NCBI GenBank assembly: GCA_900552795.1
Contig: USBB01000026.1
Span: 1 to 37,560, forward strand
Length of the DNA: 37,560 nucleotides
DNA from: an uncultured Eubacterium sp.
GTDB lineage: Bacteria; Bacillota; Clostridia; Lachnospirales; Lachnospiraceae
Reading direction: 5' to 3'
Shown: piece by piece, positions 13,834 through 19,990 of the stretch
Layout of the letters: each line of letters begins with the position of its first letter
Position numbering within the stretch: the stretch's first letter is position 1
Position numbers and translations under genes: made by a program
Notes under the pieces: generated by a model
Databases searched by the model: none
The model's input: only the letters and a program-made list of their open reading frames with translations
Told to the model about the DNA's origin: nothing

Positions 13834-14226
13834 CTAATCGGACAATTTTTCTTCTTTTTTATATTTACGTCTCCAATTAAAATAGTTCACCCAATTTAAT
13901 GTAAACAAAATTAAACATATTATCTGCAACAGCTCTAAATATAAAAACCTGTCATAATTCTCAGTAATAATGCCATTTAATATATAAATTGTTGGAGTTA
14001 TATATATCAGGCTCATTATTATTCTGCCAAAAATCGAGTTGAATATTTTATATGTTCTTTTATCCAAATACATATCCATTTCTTTTCCCATATATCCACT
14101 ATTTTTTCTTTCTAAATTGTAAACATTTATTAATATAGCTGACATTATAAATAGATTTAAAGATATTAGAAAATATATATGTTCTGATATATCTATATTC
14201 TTAACTAAAATAACAAATATTTCCAT
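13834..14226 (-). CDS. Unknown four-helix membrane protein, first gene of the island
   Basis: This 130-residue protein has hydrophobic helices at about 17-35, 66-87 and 94-113, with a possible amphipathic first helix. The tail is basic and charged (WRRKYKKEEKLSD). The ATG at 14226 has only a poor ribosome site. It is the first gene after the long leader that carries the riboswitch-like element and repeat, so it is the best candidate for direct control by them. No homologous family is recognised. Confidence 0.55.
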   Translation of the reverse strand: MEIFVILVKNIDISEHIYFLISLNLFIMSAILINVYNLERKNSGYMGKEMDMYLDKRTYKIFNSIFGRIIMSLIYITPTIYILNGIITENYDRFLYLELLQIICLILFTLNWVNYFNWRRKYKKEEKLSD

Positions 14227-14252
14227 AGTAATAACACTGGCTAAACCCTAAT

Positions 14253-14276
14253 AAAAAAGCGTCGTTCACGACGCTT
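14253..14276 (-). terminator. Possible second terminator inside the repeat
   Basis: On the minus strand AAGCGTCG-TGAA-CGACGCTT is followed by a T-run (14258-14253), which is a textbook intrinsic terminator. It faces the island and lies only 27 bases upstream of its first ATG. It would lower read-through from the riboswitch promoter. It may instead be a by-product of the repeat. Confidence 0.6.
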
Positions 14277-14341
14277 GCAAGATTTGCTTCGCAAACTTGT
14301 TATCAGAATGCGTCTTCGACGCAATTTCCTATAAAGTAAAA
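14253..14341 (+). repeat. Three-hairpin intergenic repeat (copy 1)
   Basis: Read on the plus strand, A6 is followed by a perfect 8-bp hairpin (14257-14264 with 14269-14276), a second hairpin around GATTTGCTTCGCAAACTTG, a third (TGCGTC-TTC-GACGCA) and the block CCTATAAAGTAAAA at 14328-14341. The first 54 bases match 37507-37560 with one mismatch. The element lies between the riboswitch terminator and the first island gene. Confidence 0.9.
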
Positions 14342-14371
14342 AAAGGCCGCAATGAACAAATCATTGCAACC
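14338..14371 (-). terminator. Riboswitch expression platform (intrinsic terminator)
   Basis: An 11-bp stem (14371-14361 with 14355-14345, including two G-U pairs), a 5-base loop and seven Ts form a strong terminator. Its 5' arm contains the last conserved strand of the aptamer (GGUUGC). Aptamer and terminator therefore cannot form together, and ligand binding should favour read-through. Confidence 0.8.
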
Positions 14372-14450
14372 GAACCATCATAGTATTTTGTACCGTAGAC
14401 TTCATGCTTTGCGACCTTATATTTCTATAAGTGTGCCCCTCTTATTGATA
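14360..14450 (-). ncRNA. c-di-GMP-I (GEMM) riboswitch-like aptamer
   Basis: On the minus strand GGGGCACA leads into a stem CUUAUA/UAUAAG capped by a GAAA tetraloop (14431-14416). The conserved CGCAAAGC follows at 14413-14406. A second helix contains GUCUAC and CUAUGAUGG, resembling the tetraloop receptor arm. It ends in UUCGGUUGC, matching the conserved 3' strand of the class. AUCA (14449-14446) can pair with UGAU (14363-14360) as the closing helix. Order, tetraloop and CGCAAAGC fit the c-di-GMP-I class; a cGAMP-binding GEMM variant cannot be excluded. The next gene on this strand starts at 14226. Confidence 0.8.
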
Positions 14451-14473
14451 TATACATCCTCTATACTAAAAAT

Positions 14474-14500
14474 ATTATACAGCAAATATATATTTGTCAA
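14474..14500 (-). promoter_or_regulatory. Promoter of the riboswitch transcript
   Basis: TTGACA (14500-14495) is followed by TATAAT (14479-14474) with a 15-base spacer, or by TAATAT (14477-14472) with 17. It lies about 30 bases upstream of the aptamer on the minus strand. Confidence 0.7.
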
Positions 14501-14721
14501 TATCTTTTCACAAATTCTTTACACTTTTTTATCAATAGTTTTCACATAATAATTATAAAATACTGTTTATTTTTTCGTATTAAAAAACGATTGAAAATCG
14601 AAAAAATTCTTATAAGCACTGCATTTAGACAAATAAATACAACAATATATAAGATTGCCTCTTGAAACATAGTGTCATTTTTTATATACTAAACAAATTT
14701 TCTTAAAATAGGTAAAAAGAA
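14501..14721. other. AT-rich gap between divergent transcripts
   Basis: This DNA lies between the riboswitch promoter (minus) and the acetyltransferase promoter (plus). I see no gene, no strong hairpin and no known motif. It is very rich in A and T. Confidence 0.5.
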
Positions 14722-14750
14722 ATGACTACTCATTTTTCTAATGATATAAT
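14722..14750 (+). promoter_or_regulatory. Promoter of the GNAT gene
   Basis: ATGACT (14722-14727) and TATAAT (14745-14750) are separated by 17 bases. The ATG lies about 45 bases downstream after TTAGGAG. The -35 is only moderate. Confidence 0.55.
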
Positions 14751-14795
14751 TATTTAGGTATAAAGCATACAAATTTAAATTTTAGGAGACAAAAT

Positions 14796-15248
14796 ATGAA
14801 TAAATATACCTATGTTACTTTAAGACAAAAACCAGAATTAAAAGAAGAGGCTGCTGCATGGTTTAATGATAAATGGAAAGTTCCACAAGAGGCTTATCTT
14901 AAATGCATGGAAGCTTATATTAATAATGAAACAGAATATGGTTGGTATCTTTGCTTAGATAGAGAGCGTATTGTAGGGGGTTTAGGAGTAATCGAAAATG
15001 ATTTTCACAGCAGGAAAGACCTTACGCCCAATGTGTGTGCAGTATATACCGAAAAAGAATATCGTTGTCAAGGAATTGCAGGGAAATTACTTGATATAGT
15101 TGTGAAAGATATGAAGTCCAAAGAAATAACCCCCATCTATTTGATTACAGACCATACAAATTTCTATGAAAGATATGGCTGGGAATTTTTGTGTATGGTT
15201 CAAGAGGATGATGAACATGATATGACAAGAATGTATATTCATAGATAA
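14796..15248 (+). CDS. GNAT-family N-acetyltransferase
   Basis: This 150-residue protein has the GNAT acetyl-CoA signature in VYTEKEYRCQGIAGKLL (R/Q-x-x-G-x-A) at about residues 94-110. The family's beta-bulge region comes before it (VGGLGVIEND), and a C-terminal segment ITDHTNFYERYGWEF matches motif B. Its substrate cannot be read from the sequence. TTAGGAG lies eight bases before the ATG. It is the only gene in the first 32 kb that is read on the plus strand, apart from the fragment after it, and separates the AT-rich island from the threonine operon. It may belong to an acquired segment. Confidence 0.85.
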   Translation: MNKYTYVTLRQKPELKEEAAAWFNDKWKVPQEAYLKCMEAYINNETEYGWYLCLDRERIVGGLGVIENDFHSRKDLTPNVCAVYTEKEYRCQGIAGKLLDIVVKDMKSKEITPIYLITDHTNFYERYGWEFLCMVQEDDEHDMTRMYIHR

Positions 15249-15282
15249 CTTTCAGTTTGAAGCATAATAGGAGAGCAAAAAT

Positions 15283-15432
15283 ATGATTGATAAATATTAC
15301 ATTTCCGTTATTCCTACTCTACTTGGTAATGGAATTCACCTTTTCAGTAACATGGAAAACGAAATAAAATTAAAGCTTTATAAAACTCAGACTTATAATG
15401 GCATAACTGATTTAATTTATGTCCGTAGATAA
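15283..15432 (+). pseudogene. C-terminal fragment of a DHFR/RibD-C family reductase
   Basis: A 49-codon frame with an AGGAG ribosome site encodes IDKYYISVIPTLLGNGIHLF and ends KTQTYNGITDLIYVRR. This matches only the last 50 or so residues of the YyaP/RibD C-terminal-like reductase family (about 170 residues), in which the phrase 'SVIPxLLGxGIxLF' is typical. The nucleotide-binding N-terminal two thirds are absent upstream, where the GNAT gene lies instead. I read it as a deletion remnant joined to a ribosome site. Whether a short peptide is made is unknown. Confidence 0.8.
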
Positions 15433-15437
15433 ATGTT

Positions 15438-15473
15438 AAAAACTGCCGCACCACGTTTACCGTAATGCGACAG
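15438..15473 (-). terminator. Terminator of the lysC operon
   Basis: A 13-bp stem (15473-15461 with 15455-15443, some G-U pairs) and a T5 run on the minus strand lie just after lysC. Its flanks (ATCAGAGA before the stem, GCGGCAGTTTTT at its end) closely match the hpf terminator at 31408-31449. Confidence 0.8.
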
Positions 15474-15489
15474 CTCTCTGATCATTTTA

Positions 15490-16809
15490 TTAATTTGCTT
15501 CCGGAACAAATACCTTATAAATTGTCTTAATTGCATCCTCGAAATATCTGTTTCTTACTCCGATAATTATATTTAACTCGCTTGAACCCTGATCAATCAT
15601 TTTAATATTAATCTTGGCTTTAGCGAGCGCCGAGAAAATATTTCCGGCAATACCTGTACTGTTTCTCATGCCTCGTCCAACTACAGCGATGAGCGCAAGG
15701 TCTGATTCAAGTTCAAGTGAATCAGGTTTTACTGCACGATGAAGCTCTGCAAGAACTTTCTGCTCTTTCTCAACAAATTCATCCTGATGAACAAATACTG
15801 TCATTGTATCAATCCCTGATGGCATATGCTCAAATGAAATACCGTTGTCCTCAAATACCTGAAGGACTTTTCTTCCGAAACCTATCTCTGAATTCATCAT
15901 GTCCTTATCAAGACTTATTGATACAAAACCTTTCTTTCCGGCAATACCTGTTATAATGCAATCAGGTTTCTTGCATGTAGTCTCAACAATCATTGTGCCC
16001 TTGTCATCAGGAGCGTTTGTATTTCTGATATTAATCGGAATTCCCTCTTTTCTTACAGGGAAAATAGCTGATTCATGAAGAACTGAAGCACCCATGTATG
16101 AAAGTTCTCTTAATTCCTTATATGTAATTATATTAATAGGTCTTGGATTTTCAACTATTCTTGGGTCTGCTGCAAGAAATCCTGAAACATCTGTCCAGTT
16201 TTCATATATATCAGCTCTAAGCGCTCTCGCGACAATTGAACCTGTAACATCAGAACCACCTCTTGAAAATGTCTTAACAGTACCGTCAGGCATTGAACCG
16301 TAAAATCCCGGAACAACTGCATTAGTTGTCTTTGCAAGCCTTGCTGACATAATATCGTTAGTCTTTTCTGAATCAAATTCACCGTCTTTGTCAAAGAAAA
16401 TTACAGATGCAGCATCGATAAACTCGTATCCGAGATAATTTGCCATTATAATACCGTTTAAATATTCTCCTCTTGAAGCCGCGTAATCCTTTCCGGCTTT
16501 TGACTCAAACATCTTCTTAATTGTGTCAAACTGCTCTTCCAAAGAAAGCTTTAAGCCCAATCCTCTTATGATTTCATTGTATCTTTCTTTTATTGCATTA
16601 ATATGTTTCTCAATATTTTTGCCTGCTTCTGCTTCCGCATAACATTTATAGAGCATATCTGTTACTTTTGTGTCGCCGTCAAATCTTTTTCCCGGAGCTG
16701 AAGGCACAACATATTTTCTGCTCTCATCTGCTCTTATGATATTACCGACTTTCTTAAACTGATCTGCACTTGCAAGTGAACTTCCGCCAAATTTAACAAC
16801 CTTTAACAT
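15490..16809 (-). CDS. lysC: Aspartate kinase
   Basis: Aspartate kinase phosphorylates L-aspartate, the first step toward threonine, methionine and lysine. The 439-residue protein starts with the family motif KVVKFGGSS and has the catalytic SRGGSDVTGSIVA and the WTDVSGFLAADPRI region. Two ACT domains make up the last 150 residues (ITGIAGKKGFVSISLDK and ALIAVVGRGMRNSTGIAG), so feedback control by an amino acid is expected. I chose the ATG at 16809, preceded by AAAGGA, because it places KVVKFGGSS at the usual position; the longer frame adds eight residues. It is the last gene of the ACT-hom-kinase-lysC operon. Confidence 0.95.
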   Translation of the reverse strand: MLKVVKFGGSSLASADQFKKVGNIIRADESRKYVVPSAPGKRFDGDTKVTDMLYKCYAEAEAGKNIEKHINAIKERYNEIIRGLGLKLSLEEQFDTIKKMFESKAGKDYAASRGEYLNGIIMANYLGYEFIDAASVIFFDKDGEFDSEKTNDIMSARLAKTTNAVVPGFYGSMPDGTVKTFSRGGSDVTGSIVARALRADIYENWTDVSGFLAADPRIVENPRPINIITYKELRELSYMGASVLHESAIFPVRKEGIPINIRNTNAPDDKGTMIVETTCKKPDCIITGIAGKKGFVSISLDKDMMNSEIGFGRKVLQVFEDNGISFEHMPSGIDTMTVFVHQDEFVEKEQKVLAELHRAVKPDSLELESDLALIAVVGRGMRNSTGIAGNIFSALAKAKINIKMIDQGSSELNIIIGVRNRYFEDAIKTIYKVFVPEAN

Positions 16810-16893
16810 AACTGATTTTCCTTTCATTTTCATATAATTTCCAATTACATTTTAATCCTCATTTCTGAGCAACTTTAGATTAACAGCATTCTT

Positions 16894-18096
16894 TTATTTT
16901 TCAAAAAGCATATCTATTATTGTATGGCCTTGTTCAATGTAATTGCCGCTTTTTTCTGCATTCTTTTCATTGTAAGACCAATCCTTTGAAAGCTTATTTG
17001 TACTGTCGTAAAGCATATATGGTACAGGATCTGCAACGTGTGTCCTGATAGCAACAGGTGTTGGGTGGTCAGGAAGCACCAGCATTCTGAAATCCTCGTT
17101 TAACTGCTCCATTTTATCCACAACACGCTTTATTATTCTTTCATCAAGATTTTCTATGGCTTTTACCTTTCGTTCACAGCTTCCCTGATGTCCCATCTCA
17201 TCAGGAGCTTCAATGTGAATATACGCAAAATCACATCCGCCTGATGTAAGCGCGCTGACAGCGGCATCTGCTTTGCCCTCATAATTAGTGTTAAGACCTC
17301 CGTTAGCGCCTTCAACCTCAACAACTTTCATTCCTGCTCCTACAGCAATTCCTTTCAGGAGGTCGACAGCAGAAATCATGGCACCGCTATATCCCGTCTT
17401 TTCTTTAAATGATGTTAGCTGCGGTCTTGTTCCCGCTCCCCAGAACCATATAGAGTTTGCAGGATTTAAGCCATTTTTTACTCTCTCTTTATTAATCGGA
17501 TGATTACTTAAAATATCATAGCTTTTTTTCATCATCTCATAAAGAGATTTATCATGAGGCAGGAAACTGCCTATTTTTTGTCCTAAAATATCATGCGGAG
17601 GTGTCAGCTCAACAACCTCGCCTTTATCCCATATAGTAAGATGTCTGTAACTTGTTCCGACGTAAAATTTATATATATCATTTTCAAGCTCTGCTCTTAC
17701 CGCATCAATAAGTACCGCTGCATCTTCTGTAGATATTTCACTTGAGCTGTGGTCAATTATTGTTCGCTCTTCATAAGGAACATCTCCATCTGATAAAGTC
17801 ACAATATTACATCTTAAAGCGACATCTGTTGTTTTCATGTCAACACCGATGCTTAGCGCTTCCAGCGGCGAACGTCCCGTATAATATTTCTTCGGGTCAT
17901 AACCAAGCACCGAAAGGTTGGCTGTATCACTTCCCGGAGACATTCCCTCAGGTATCGTATGTACCATACCTATCTGCGACATTTTTGAATATTTATCCAT
18001 TGTAGGTGTATTGGCATATTCCAAAGGTGTTTTATTGCCAAGCTGCGGGATGTCCTTATCTGCCATCCCATCACCAAGAATTATTAAATACTTCAT
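16894..18096 (-). CDS. Phosphoglycerate-mutase-family protein, proposed homoserine kinase
   Basis: This 400-residue protein belongs to the archaeal-type cofactor-independent phosphoglycerate mutase group of the alkaline phosphatase superfamily. Metal ligands are visible at GDGMAD (D9) and in SPGSDTANLSVLGYDP, which holds the nucleophile serine, and later in HIEAPDEMGHQG and VLPDHPTP. One subfamily has been proposed to act as homoserine kinase because it is found beside threonine-pathway genes. Here it sits 31 bases downstream of hom and upstream of lysC, and no GHMP-type thrB is visible. I therefore favour homoserine phosphorylation over a glycolytic role. A GGAGAGGAAA ribosome site precedes the ATG. 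Confidence 0.82.
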   Translation of the reverse strand: MKYLIILGDGMADKDIPQLGNKTPLEYANTPTMDKYSKMSQIGMVHTIPEGMSPGSDTANLSVLGYDPKKYYTGRSPLEALSIGVDMKTTDVALRCNIVTLSDGDVPYEERTIIDHSSSEISTEDAAVLIDAVRAELENDIYKFYVGTSYRHLTIWDKGEVVELTPPHDILGQKIGSFLPHDKSLYEMMKKSYDILSNHPINKERVKNGLNPANSIWFWGAGTRPQLTSFKEKTGYSGAMISAVDLLKGIAVGAGMKVVEVEGANGGLNTNYEGKADAAVSALTSGGCDFAYIHIEAPDEMGHQGSCERKVKAIENLDERIIKRVVDKMEQLNEDFRMLVLPDHPTPVAIRTHVADPVPYMLYDSTNKLSKDWSYNEKNAEKSGNYIEQGHTIIDMLFEK

Positions 18097-18127
18097 TTTC
18101 CTCTCCTATTCGAACATTTTCATCTTC

Positions 18128-19348
18128 TTATATCATCGTATCATCAAGTCGGATTCTGTTAATCATTTCTATTTTCGCTGCTTTTTCGTTAAACGATTTC
18201 TCAGTCATCTCTTCTGTGACAAAACCATACTCTCCTGAGACTCCGTCTGCACAAATAGGATCTACATTTCCAAAGACAGCCGATACAGCAGAGGTATCAG
18301 ACGCATCTCCTTTTACTCTTACAAAAAATCTTCTGACTTCATCATCAGTATTTCCAAGCTCCAAGGCATCTGATGACCACACCGTCATAACATTAGTCCC
18401 CTTATGCTTTACACTGTCGACAACATCGGCTACAACCGCACTGGCTGTCGGGAGCTTTCCTGCTCCTGCTCCAAAAAACATTACATCACCGATTACATTT
18501 CCATTAATATAAATTCCGTTAAGAACATCATTTACATTATAAAGAGGATGTGTATCAGATATCATAAACGGAGCTGTTATGGCATATACCTTACCATCTT
18601 TTCTGCATGATGTTGCAAAGAGCTTGATAACTCTGCCAAGCTTTTCTGCATATTTAAAATCCTTATCAGATATATTCGTGATTCCTTCTGTCGTTATATC
18701 CTCAAAATGAACTGTAGCACCGAATGCAAGAGACGTTAAAATAGCAATCTTTCTGCATGCATCATAACCCTCGACATCTGCCTCAGGATTACGCTCAGCA
18801 TAGCCTAAATCCTGTGCCTCTTTTAATGTTGTATCATATGTAGCATTTTCTCTGCTCATTTTTGTAAGAATATAATTAGTAGTACCATTAAGTATACCTG
18901 TTATTTTTGTAATTTCATCTGCTGTAAGCGACTGGTTTAACGGTCTTATAATAGGAATACCGCCGCCTACCGAAGCCTCAAACATAAAATTAAGTCTGTT
19001 TGCTCTTGCAAGCTCAAGAAGCTCAGGTCCGTGAGCCGCAACAAGCGCCTTATTTGAAGTACATACGCTCTTGCCTGATGATAACGCGCGTTTTGCAAAT
19101 GTAAATGCAGGCTCTATACCACCCATAACCTCAACTACAACATCTATTTCAGGGTCATTCATTATAATATCAACATCATGAACAATCTTTTTCTGTATCG
19201 GATCATCCGGGAAATCTCTTAAATCCAAAACATACTTAACTTCAATAGACTCACCGGCTCTTTTCTTTATTGATTCGCTGTTTGTATCCAATACTTCGAC
19301 AACACCTGAACCAACTGTTCCATACCCTAAAACTGCTATTTTTGCCAT
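18128..19348 (-). CDS. hom: Homoserine dehydrogenase
   Basis: This enzyme reduces aspartate semialdehyde to homoserine with NAD(P)H. The 406-residue protein has the N-terminal dinucleotide-binding GYGTVGSGVVE, the catalytic-domain phrases TSNKALVA and GILNGTTNYILTKM, and EADVEGYDACRK with the conserved lysine near the active site. The last 80 residues form an ACT-type domain, suggesting threonine feedback. AAGGAG lies eight bases before the ATG. It is downstream of the ACT-domain regulator and upstream of the proposed homoserine kinase, a compact order for making O-phosphohomoserine. Confidence 0.96.
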   Translation of the reverse strand: MAKIAVLGYGTVGSGVVEVLDTNSESIKKRAGESIEVKYVLDLRDFPDDPIQKKIVHDVDIIMNDPEIDVVVEVMGGIEPAFTFAKRALSSGKSVCTSNKALVAAHGPELLELARANRLNFMFEASVGGGIPIIRPLNQSLTADEITKITGILNGTTNYILTKMSRENATYDTTLKEAQDLGYAERNPEADVEGYDACRKIAILTSLAFGATVHFEDITTEGITNISDKDFKYAEKLGRVIKLFATSCRKDGKVYAITAPFMISDTHPLYNVNDVLNGIYINGNVIGDVMFFGAGAGKLPTASAVVADVVDSVKHKGTNVMTVWSSDALELGNTDDEVRRFFVRVKGDASDTSAVSAVFGNVDPICADGVSGEYGFVTEEMTEKSFNEKAAKIEMINRIRLDDTMI

Positions 19349-19463
19349 AACTTGTACTCCTTACTCTTTTTCTTTATAAGTATATATATTTAATAACTTA
19401 CTTTACAAAAATTTATTTCTAAATATCTGCCTGCACTTTCATAAGCATAGGTTCGCATTACTC

Positions 19464-19904
19464 TTACTCCCGGCTTAATATTTTTAAATATCTTACGCCG
19501 TTAAGCTGCTCTATCTCCTCTATCATCTTAGCCGAATCTCCTGTCGACGGTAATATATCCACACTTAACGTAAGCGATGCGATACCATTTACAGGGATTG
19601 TCTGATGTATCGTAAGAATATTTGCCTTAAACTTGGCTACTTTTTTCAGTACCAGCGACAACAGCCCAGGCTCATCATCCATCGAAAGTACAAAAGTAAT
19701 CGTCTTTCCCTTAACATTATCTCTGAAAGGAAAGATATCATCTTTATATTTATAATATGAACTTCTGCTTATACCTATCTTTTCTGTGGCTTCTGCAATA
19801 GAAACGCCTTTTGTTTCTATAAGCCTGTTAGCCATTGCCACTTTCAGCAGCACCTCAGGCAATGCTTTCTGCTTTACAACATAATACTTGCTTTCCTCTG
19901 CCAT
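19464..19904 (-). CDS. ACT domain-containing protein (PheB-like, UPF0735)
   Basis: This 146-residue protein has an N-terminal helix-turn-helix-like segment (EATEKIGISRSSYYKYKDDI) followed by a C-terminal ACT domain (about 70-146, TFVLSMDDEPGLLSLVLKKV). This architecture is that of the UPF0735/PheB group, which often precedes hom or pheA in Firmicutes. It probably senses an amino acid and may regulate the operon that it heads. I chose the ATG at 19904, five bases after AGGCGG; a longer frame adds 20 residues that overlap the promoter's transcribed leader. A gap of 115 bases with no terminator separates it from hom. Confidence 0.85.
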   Translation of the reverse strand: MAEESKYYVVKQKALPEVLLKVAMANRLIETKGVSIAEATEKIGISRSSYYKYKDDIFPFRDNVKGKTITFVLSMDDEPGLLSLVLKKVAKFKANILTIHQTIPVNGIASLTLSVDILPSTGDSAKMIEEIEQLNGVRYLKILSRE

Positions 19905-19954
19905 AACAACCGCCTTTGTTCGTCTATGAAATACATTTGTTTCTCGTAGAGAGA

Positions 19955-19983
19955 ATATTAACACATTATAAAAATTATTGCAA
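19955..19983 (-). promoter_or_regulatory. Promoter of the ACT-hom-kinase-lysC operon
   Basis: TTGCAA (19983-19978) and TAATAT (19960-19955) with 17 bases between them lie just after the permease stop. The leader is about 45 bases. No T-box or leader peptide is visible. Confidence 0.7.
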
Positions 19984-19990
19984 CAAAAAT

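Noticed and set aside
8775..14226. Island as a prophage or IS-borne element
   Set aside because: No integrase, transposase, phage structural gene or terminal duplication is visible.
14352..14549. 65-codon plus-strand frame opposite the riboswitch-like element
   Set aside because: It overlaps the aptamer, terminator and promoter on the other strand and has no ribosome site or domain.
19349..19463. Terminator or T-box in front of hom
   Set aside because: The 115-base gap has no stable hairpin, T-run or T-box motif, so co-transcription with the ACT-domain gene is more likely.
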